Origin: Changpingibacter yushuensis
Lineage (GTDB): Bacteria > Actinomycetota > Actinomycetes > Actinomycetales > Actinomycetaceae
Length of the DNA stretch: 64,000 bases
NCBI RefSeq assembly: GCF_014041995.1
Contig: NZ_CP059492.1
Span: 992,001-1,056,000, forward strand
Direction of reading: 5' to 3'
Numbering within the stretch: the first letter of the stretch is position 1; the number at the start of each line of letters is the position of its first letter. The position numbers and the translations under genes are program-made. Shown here piece by piece: positions 58,913 to 64,000 of this stretch. The notes under the pieces were generated by a model that saw only the letters and a list, made by a program, of their open reading frames with translations, did not search any database and was not told the origin of the DNA.

Positions 58913-60302
58913 GGGCTAAAGGCCAAATGTGGTGTTTTTATGTTTGGGTATTCGTTGTGATGGTAGGGAAAGGTCCGCATCGTCTTGCTTGTGGGGCAAG
59001 ATGAGGCGTGGTTGTGCTTGCTTCTCCCACTTTCCTCCGGTTATGTGGTAGCACCCTGTAATGCCTGCATATGGGTGTGTGGGAAGACGACGATCAACAC
59101 GACCCTGCTCCATCTGCGCGCGTGGCCCAGTCCTAAAGAACGGGTACCGCAACGGACGAATCCGCTACCGGTGCGTAACCTGTGGCCAAGATCCACACCG
59201 TGACAGTGCTGCTCGCCCCGACATTTCCGACGTAGCTGTTCTCACCCGATTCCTCGAATATGTGACAGGCACAAGCACACATGAGCGACACCAGCCTGAG
59301 AAGCCAACGCCGTACCTGGCAATGGTGCTGGAACATTCCTAGTGCGAAGCCAGAACCAACCGGTGAGATCTATTCGAACGTCTTCATTGACGGGATCTAC
59401 CTACCCTATGGCTGGTGCCTGCTCATCGCCCGCAATACAACACATGTTGTTGCCTGGCAGTGGGCCACCCGCGAAAACACTGCCGCCTACACCGCCCTGC
59501 TAGGCCAGCTGACACCACCAGACCTCGTCACCACCGACGGGGCGCGTGGAGCCCTCACAGCGCTCAACGCTCTGTGGCCTGACACTCCCGTCCAACGCTG
59601 CCTGATCCATGTTCACCGCAACAATCTACGCGACCTGACCAGGCATCCCGCAACGCCTGCCGGTCAAGCCCTTTTAGCGTTATCGCAACGGTTATTGAAG
59701 ATTTCAACGAGGCAAGAAGCTGCCACATGGAGTGGGCTCCTTGTAGCCCTACACACCCAATATGAGGCTTTCTTCACGGAACGTACCTGGGCTCGTGACG
59801 TCCCTACACACCAGCGTCGTCACGGGCGAACATGGTGGTACACCCATGAACGTGACAGGCGCGTCTACCACCGCCTAGCACGCCTCCAACACGAGGGAAG
59901 CCTCTTCGCCTACCTGGATTTCACTCCGCCACGGGAGCGGACGACGAACCCTGTCGAATCAATCAACGCTCGCATCCGCGAACTGACCCACACCCACAGA
60001 GGAATGAGTCAAACCCACATGCAGGCAATGATCGACTGGTACCTCCATTCCACGACCGAGAATCCCCAGCCAGCCAGCCAGATACTCCGAGACTGGAACA
60101 CGGCCGGCAGACCCAAGCGACACACCATCCCGAAGAAGACCCGACACAAACCACAACCCAGCGTCGGGGACATGCCCGTCCACTACGACACCGCACTCAC
60201 CCCAGAAGAAGGACTCTGGACACGAAAAGGATGGGCCGGACGACCACACTAAACCCGCGACACACCCATCAGAATAAAAACACCACTTTTGGCCTTTAAC
60301 CC
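58913..60302 (+). mobile_element. IS1249-like element (IS256 superfamily)
   Basis: 1390 bp. Terminal repeats GGGCTAAAGGCCAAATGTGG and GGGTTAAAGGCCAAAAGTGG, flanked by a perfect 8-bp target duplication GAACTTGA (58905-58912 and 60303-60310). It inserted into the right IS256 copy. Confidence 0.9.
59061..60252 (+). pseudogene. IS1249-like transposase, split by a frameshift
   Basis: The N-terminal part (59061 onward) has a zinc ribbon CSICARGPVLKNGYRN then IRYRCVTCG, and LTRFLEYVTGTST. The rest continues one base out of phase from about 59281 (SLRSQRRTWQWCWNIP), with catalytic-domain landmarks VFIDGIYLPYGWCLLI, DLVTTDGARGALTAL, RCLIHVHRNNLRDL and NPVESINARIREL. Either a +1 shift makes the full protein or the copy is dead. 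The clean target duplication says it transposed recently, with an active enzyme from somewhere. Confidence 0.75.
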
Positions 60303-61210
60303 GAACTTGAACGTGTTACGGACCAAATGGATGATGCACGTCTGCACCGTCGCGAGCTCCCACGTGGTCGTGATCGCCTCGGGCAGGCCTTTCAACCCAT
60401 CACAGACCACAATGCAGACATCGTCGACACCCCGGTTCTTGATCTCGGTCAAGACGCCGAGCCAGTACTTCGCACCCTCACCACCATCACCGGCCCAGAT
60501 ACCCAGAATGTCGCGTTCCCCGCTGGTGGTGACGCCGATAGCGGCGTAGAACGGCCGGTTGGTGACCTGGCCGTCACGGACCTTCACCACGATCGCGTCG
60601 ATGAACACCACTGGGTACACGCGATCCAGGGGACGGCCTGCCCACTCTGTCATCTGGTCGATGACCTTGTCGGTGATCTTCGAGATCGTGTCCTTCGACA
60701 CCCTAGCCCCATACACTTCGGCGAAGTGCGCTGAGACTTCTCCGGTGGTCAGGCCCCGGGCGGTCAAGAACAGCACGATCTGGTCGATCCCGTCCAGCCT
60801 GCGCTGCCGTTTGCGCACGATCTGCGGGTCGAACGAGCCGTCCCGATCCCGGGGCACCTCGATCTCGACCGGCCCGATCTCGGTGATCACCGTCTTGGCT
60901 CTGGTCCCGTTACGCGCATTCACGTTGTCGGTGACCTAGTGTTTCTCGTAGCCGAGGTGTTCGGTCATCTCCGCATCCAGCGCGGTCTCGATGACCTGTC
61001 TGGTCAGCCCGGCCAGCAGGCCTCCCGGCCCGACCAGGCTCACGCCTTGTTCCTTGGCCTGCGCGAGCAGCTGCTCGGCAAGCTCTCTTTGATCAATGAT
61101 CTGTCCCGTCACGGGATCAATCATTTCGGTCGATCGTGAATCTGTCACTGCCTTACCTTTCAGTCAGGCCAGACCCACATCCACCGTTTACCGGACAGTC
61201 CCAACGACGC

Positions 61211-61745
61211 CACCGCACAAGCCTTGCGCACGGTGGCTCTCAGCCAACTCTTGCAGAAGGCAGGCAAGAAGGCTTACGAGAGTGCGTGGGCACACCTGTC
61301 CACGGTTCTTCCCAACGACGCAGGAATGGAAGCCGTCATTGATGGGCACGTCGTCGCAACTGTCAAACTCGGAGAGAAGAACCCTGGCACGTATGCGCTT
61401 GAGGACATCGACGCATTCTTGGAATGGTGTGAGGAGCGCGAGATCAGTGTCCCGGTCGACACAACAACAACCTTCACCATCACAAACGTCGAGAGGTTTA
61501 AGGAGGTGTGCCGCAAAGCCGGTGTCACCCACAACGACTTCTTCGAAAAGCATGTTGAGCGCACGGTCTCAGCCTCACTGTTTACCGCCAAAGCGATCGC
61601 GGAAATCTTCAAAGAGGTTCCTGACGGAGTCGTCCACACTGACGGCCGCGCGCCTACCCGCACCGTCACCATCAAGGCCCCAGCTATGAAAGAGGCCCTG
61701 CACGATAACCCCCGCCTCATTGAGGCCATCGCAATAGGGAAGTAA
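61211..61745 (+). pseudogene. 3' part of the gene split by the composite transposon
   Basis: Continues the 51567 fragment: TAQALRTVALSQLLQKAGKK. About 187 residues when rejoined. The middle AVIDGHVVATVKLGEKNPGT, then LEDIDAFLEWCEEREI, follows the layout of a common actinophage protein type (short helix, DGxxVaTV strand pair, then a helix ending in W) of unknown function. The C-terminal region TVTIKAPAMKEALHDNPRLI is extra. A perfect terminator follows. The fragment could still be translated from TTG 61224. Confidence 0.75.
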
Positions 61746-61754
61746 CCCCCAAAC

Positions 61755-61800
61755 CACCACACAACCCCACCTTCATTCGTGAAGGTGGGGTTGTGTGGTG
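61755..61800. terminator. Strong bidirectional hairpin terminator
   Basis: Arms CACCACACAACCCCACCTTC and its complement (20 bp) around a 6-nt loop, between convergent genes. Confidence 0.75.
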
Positions 61801-61843
61801 TCACAGACCCGAACGCGCAACTATCACACGGGCAGGGGTGTTC

Positions 61844-62032
61844 TCACGATCCGATGGTCTTGACGCGAGTGTAGGCCTTCTCAATATCAGACTCCTTGAT
61901 CCACAAACGCCGAGACGTTCCTTTGATCCGATACGCCTTCAAACTCCCAGAAGAGATCTTGCGCCGCACAGTTTTGACAGACACGCCCATGTGGGTAGCT
62001 GTTTCCTCTAGGCTCAAATAGGAGTCTGCCAC
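61844..62032 (-). CDS. Excisionase-like HTH protein (MerR/HTH_17 type)
   Basis: 62 residues from GTG 62032 (MADSYLSLEETATHMGVSVK then TVRRKISSGSLKAYRIKGTS and RRLWIKESDIEKAY). This is the classic excisionase-family winged-helix pattern: SxEEtAxxlgVSxxTVrRxIxxGxLxAyRiG..rrixxsDlexa. Small Xis proteins direct excision by tyrosine recombinases. No integrase is in view. It has a minus-strand CCGCACAC with leader and lies next to a possible att site. Confidence 0.75.
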   Translation of the reverse strand: MADSYLSLEETATHMGVSVKTVRRKISSGSLKAYRIKGTSRRLWIKESDIEKAYTRVKTIGS

Positions 62033-62074
62033 GGTAGGTCCTCATCACATCAGGGATAGGTTGCTACCTCTGTA

Positions 62075-62082
62075 GTGTGCGG
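62075..62082 (-). promoter_or_regulatory. CCGCACAC motif, leadered, for the excisionase-like gene
   Basis: Minus-strand octamer, last copy at the right edge of the element; ~33 nt of leader with GATGAGGACC before GTG 62032. Confidence 0.6.
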
Positions 62083-62220
62083 ATCGTGTGGCATGTGGAC
62101 ACGAATGGAGCACAGGCGCTCATTTCCACATTCGACACGCCGAAACGCAAACAGGCACAATTAAGGAACACGATCTTCAATTCTTGTGTTTGCGCTGGTC
62201 AGGACCTATATAGGTAAAAT

Positions 62221-62234
62221 CTCCCCATCTCCAC
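62221..62234 (+). other. Possible attachment site resembling the ssrA 3' end
   Basis: CTCCCCATCTCCAC resembles the end of tmRNA genes (…CCCCCATCTCCACCA) and is followed by a terminator, as ssrA usually is, but there is no tmRNA body upstream. That is the expected look of the far att site of an element integrated in ssrA. Weak without the other end. The rest of 62083-62560 shows nothing else I recognise. Confidence 0.3.
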
Positions 62235-62240
62235 GGGAAG

Positions 62241-62267
62241 CCCCCGGAATCATTGAGATTCCGGGGG
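62241..62267 (+). terminator. Rho-independent terminator
   Basis: CCCCCGGAATC / GATTCCGGGGG stem, 5-nt loop, followed by TTTCTTCGTTTG. Confidence 0.75.
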
Positions 62268-62560
62268 TTTCTTCGTTTGTTCAAGCCAGATTGAACACGA
62301 CCTACTTCGGCATCTAAGGCTTTGGCCTATAGGGCTCTTCGTGTGGCGTATAGAGGGTATGCGGGCCAGGAACGCCTTATGACCGGTGCCCTACATGGCA
62401 CCTCCTGTCCCATAGACCGAACCGGGCAAGGTAGGCATCATCGATGGGGGAGTATTCCACCGGCACGGGATGAGGAGCGATGCCATCCTCGACGTCCGTG
62501 AGTAGCACGTACGTGGTGCTCTTGAATATGTCGGCGGGCAACTCTCCTGGGCCGCCCCCT

Positions 62561-63376
62561 TCATTCGGTCCGGACGGTCTGTGAGTCGTCGGTTTCGATT
62601 TGATGGGTGCACTTTTGAGCGTGCTCGGCTGGGGGTAGGTAGCCGAGCGAGGAGTGCCGTCGGTGGTGGTTGTAGTCGTCTTTCCAGTCGCCGATCAGGA
62701 CCTGGGCGTGTGGCAGCGAGTAGAAGCTGTTGATGTTGAGGCACTCGTCGCGGGTCCGGCTGTTGAACGACTCGACGTACCCGTTGCGCGATGGCGAGCC
62801 CGGCGGGATGTAGGACAGTCCGGTGCGGGTGCCGGCCCAGTCGGCCATCGCGTCGCTGATGAACTCCGGCCCGTTGTCGGACCTGAGCACCGCGGGGGCG
62901 CCTCTGGTGGCGACGAGGTCCTCGAGGTGGGCGGTGAGCCGGTCGGTGGTGATCGACCGTTCGGTGAGCCCGCCGATGTACTCTCGAGTATGTTCGTCGA
63001 TGATCGAGCAGATCTTGATCGGCCGGCCCTGTTCGTCGGCGTCGAACTGGAAGTCCACTGCCCACACCGCAGTCGGCGCGTCCGCGGTCGGCGCGTCGAT
63101 GGTCGAGGAGCCGACGTGTTTGCGGCGACGCCGCTGCGGGACGCGGAGGCCCTCGTCACGCCAGAGGCGTTGGATCTTCTTGTGGTTCACCACCCGCCCC
63201 TCAGCGCGGGCGTCGTGATACGCGCGCCGGTACCCGTAGCGGGGATGGTTCTTCGCCCAGGCGCGCAGCCAGTTCCGCAGCGCCGGGTCTGGGTCCGCGA
63301 CCGTGTCGGCGTTGAGTGGACGCCGGTATGCGGAGCGTGAGAGCCCGGCCAGACGGCACGCCATCCGCTCGCTCAC
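62561..63376 (-). CDS. IS3-family (IS407-like) transposase OrfB
   Basis: 271 residues. HTH_21 RYGYRRAYHDARAEGRVVNH, then rve: first D in VWAVDFQFDADEQGRPIKIC, second D in LRSDNGPEFISDAMADWAG, E in GYVESFNSRTRDECLNI. The actual N-terminus probably extends upstream by overlap or frameshift with orfA (MACRLAGLSRSAYRRPL is normally preceded by ~20 residues). Much higher GC than the neighbouring genes, so recently arrived. Inverted repeats could not be delimited. Confidence 0.85.
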   Translation of the reverse strand: MSERMACRLAGLSRSAYRRPLNADTVADPDPALRNWLRAWAKNHPRYGYRRAYHDARAEGRVVNHKKIQRLWRDEGLRVPQRRRRKHVGSSTIDAPTADAPTAVWAVDFQFDADEQGRPIKICSIIDEHTREYIGGLTERSITTDRLTAHLEDLVATRGAPAVLRSDNGPEFISDAMADWAGTRTGLSYIPPGSPSRNGYVESFNSRTRDECLNINSFYSLPHAQVLIGDWKDDYNHHRRHSSLGYLPPAEHAQKCTHQIETDDSQTVRTE

Positions 63377-63426
63377 CTGCAGTGTCCTGATCAGGTGAGC
63401 GACGGCGGCACGGCGCCTGCCCGGGC

Positions 63427-63714
63427 CTAGAAGTTTCCTTCAGCCAACTCCTTGAGCGCCGCCTTCTCCAGCTCCGCCTCCGCGAGCAACCGCTTCAAGG
63501 TGGCATTCTGCTTTTCGAGTTCCTTGAAGCGCTTCGCGTCGTCGGCCTTGAGGCCGCCGTACTGGTTCCGCCACCGGTAGTAAGTCTGCTCGGATACCCC
63601 AAGCTCCCGACACACCGCCGCGACATCCTGCCCGTCGGCGAACATCCTGTCGGCCTGCCCGAGCTTGCGGACCACCTGCTCCGGGGTGTGACGCTTCCTG
63701 CTGTTGTTCGTCAT
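63427..63714 (-). CDS. IS3-family (IS407-like) transposase OrfA
   Basis: 95 residues from ATG 63714 (MTNNSRKRHTPEQVVRKLGQ). HTH segment QDVAAVCRELGVSEQTYYRW, then a coiled coil (LKRLLAEAELEKAALKELAE). It lies just upstream of OrfB on the minus strand. Confidence 0.85.
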   Translation of the reverse strand: MTNNSRKRHTPEQVVRKLGQADRMFADGQDVAAVCRELGVSEQTYYRWRNQYGGLKADDAKRFKELEKQNATLKRLLAEAELEKAALKELAEGNF

Positions 63715-63787
63715 GATCTGACCAGTCTCCCTGCCCGCAGCCGCGGGCAACAGGACAACTCTCAGAACACCCGGACCTACGAAACGG

Positions 63788-64000
63788 GGTCAGCCCAAGA
63801 GTGATAATCCTGGTTGGGTTTCCACGACAACGAATGAGTCATCGAGCGTGACGCGGTATGTGTCTTCCATTGGTGGAGACCTTGGTGCTTCGATGACTGA
63901 TGGTGTCCTTGTTCTCAACATTGTGGACCCGCTTGGGAACGTGGCGACAACACTGACATCTGAAGGCGACACCCTCACCCCTGGCGAGTTAGGCCAGTGG
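63788..64000 (+). CDS. RHS/YD-repeat type protein, internal fragment
   Basis: Open frame to the window end: GWVSTTTNESSSVTRYVSSI then GGDLGASMTDGVLVLNIVDP, LGNVATTLTSEGDTLTPGEL. This is the RHS-repeat style (RYVxxIxGDL ... LVLNIxDPxGNVxTTL) of large polymorphic-toxin or wall proteins. Its upstream part is cut off by the IS3 element; downstream continues outside the window. Confidence 0.6.

Larger units (their letters stand above)
58488..61148 (-). pseudogene. IS256 transposase, right copy, disrupted
   Basis: The same gene as at 51636-52898, including the in-frame TAG at 60936-60938, split by the insertion at 58913-60302. The C-terminal part runs 58488-58912 and the N-terminal part 60303-61148. 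The visible protein segments are identical to the left copy. Confidence 0.85.
51596..61202. mobile_element. IS256-type composite transposon, 9.6 kb
   Basis: Two IS256-family copies in the same orientation bound the segment. The outer flanks GACGACGC (left) and AACGACGC (right) match at 7 of 8 bp, the target duplication expected for IS256. Joining the flanks restores an open reading frame. Cargo: IS200/IS605 remnants, a PASTA-like lipoprotein, a CRISPR array, an IS3 element, an IS1249-like remnant, a small HTH gene and a CAACGATC-rich region. The cargo lacks the CCGCACAC motif that marks the host element, so it has a different origin. Confidence 0.85.
58448..61202 (-). mobile_element. IS256-family element, right copy, interrupted by an IS1249-like element
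   Basis: Ends are the same as in the left copy. Removing 58913-60302 and one 8-bp duplication leaves 1357 bp, exactly the left copy's length. Confidence 0.85.

Noticed and set aside
1..64000. tRNA or rRNA genes
   Set aside because: I looked for cloverleaf-like and conserved rRNA stretches by eye and saw none I could support.

Overview
The DNA is high-GC and actinobacterial in style: LPxTG-like surface proteins, sortases, an Ala/Ser-rich membrane-anchored protein, IS3, IS256 and IS1249-like elements. I cannot fix the genus. The window is mostly one large mobile element with phage- and plasmid-type genes, cut by several insertion sequences. I found no capsid, tail, terminase, relaxase or integrase gene.

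Layout. 1-1561: two zinc-type polyol/alcohol dehydrogenases, probably chromosomal. 1613-2902: an IS3 element that also clips the next gene. 2884-13882: the element's replication/transfer part, with its own DNA polymerase III alpha (DnaE), an FtsK/TraB-like DNA pump, a KTSC-domain protein and a BRO-N/zinc-finger protein. 14013-31088: a surface module with a 1360-residue LAHTG adhesin, two sortase-like proteins, a secreted PAP2 phosphatase with ChW-like repeats and a DUF11-repeat protein, mixed with phage-type genes (T5orf172/GIY-YIG, ParB-like, YdjM-like). 23.7-25.7, 31.3-32.6 and 38.9-46.5 kb: a family of proteins that share an N-terminal tag, a C-terminal Cys-Cys-Phe-His tag, or both. Two defence cassettes interrupt this family: a type III restriction-modification system (32.6-38.4 kb) and an OLD-family nuclease with a decayed resolvase (46.6-49.0 kb).

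51596-61202 is a 9.6-kb composite transposon bounded by two IS256-family copies. It sits inside a small gene that can be rejoined in frame across a 7-of-8-bp target duplication. Its cargo is a lipoprotein flanked by IS200/IS605 remnants, a 12-repeat CRISPR array without cas genes, an IS3 element, an IS1249-like remnant and a region dense in the 8-mer CAACGATC. Beyond it are the interrupted gene, an excisionase-like HTH gene, a possible attachment site resembling the 3' end of ssrA, a third IS3-family element and the start of an RHS-type gene.

The strongest system-level signal is the octamer CCGCACAC. I found 30 copies: 20 lie exactly 9 nt before a start codon that has no Shine-Dalgarno sequence, 8 lie a little further upstream of genes that do have one, and only 2 are orphans. 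This ties the polymerase, pump, surface genes and tagged proteins into one regulon, probably through a dedicated promoter that often makes leaderless mRNAs. The tagged protein family under that control is the best candidate for an undescribed system.
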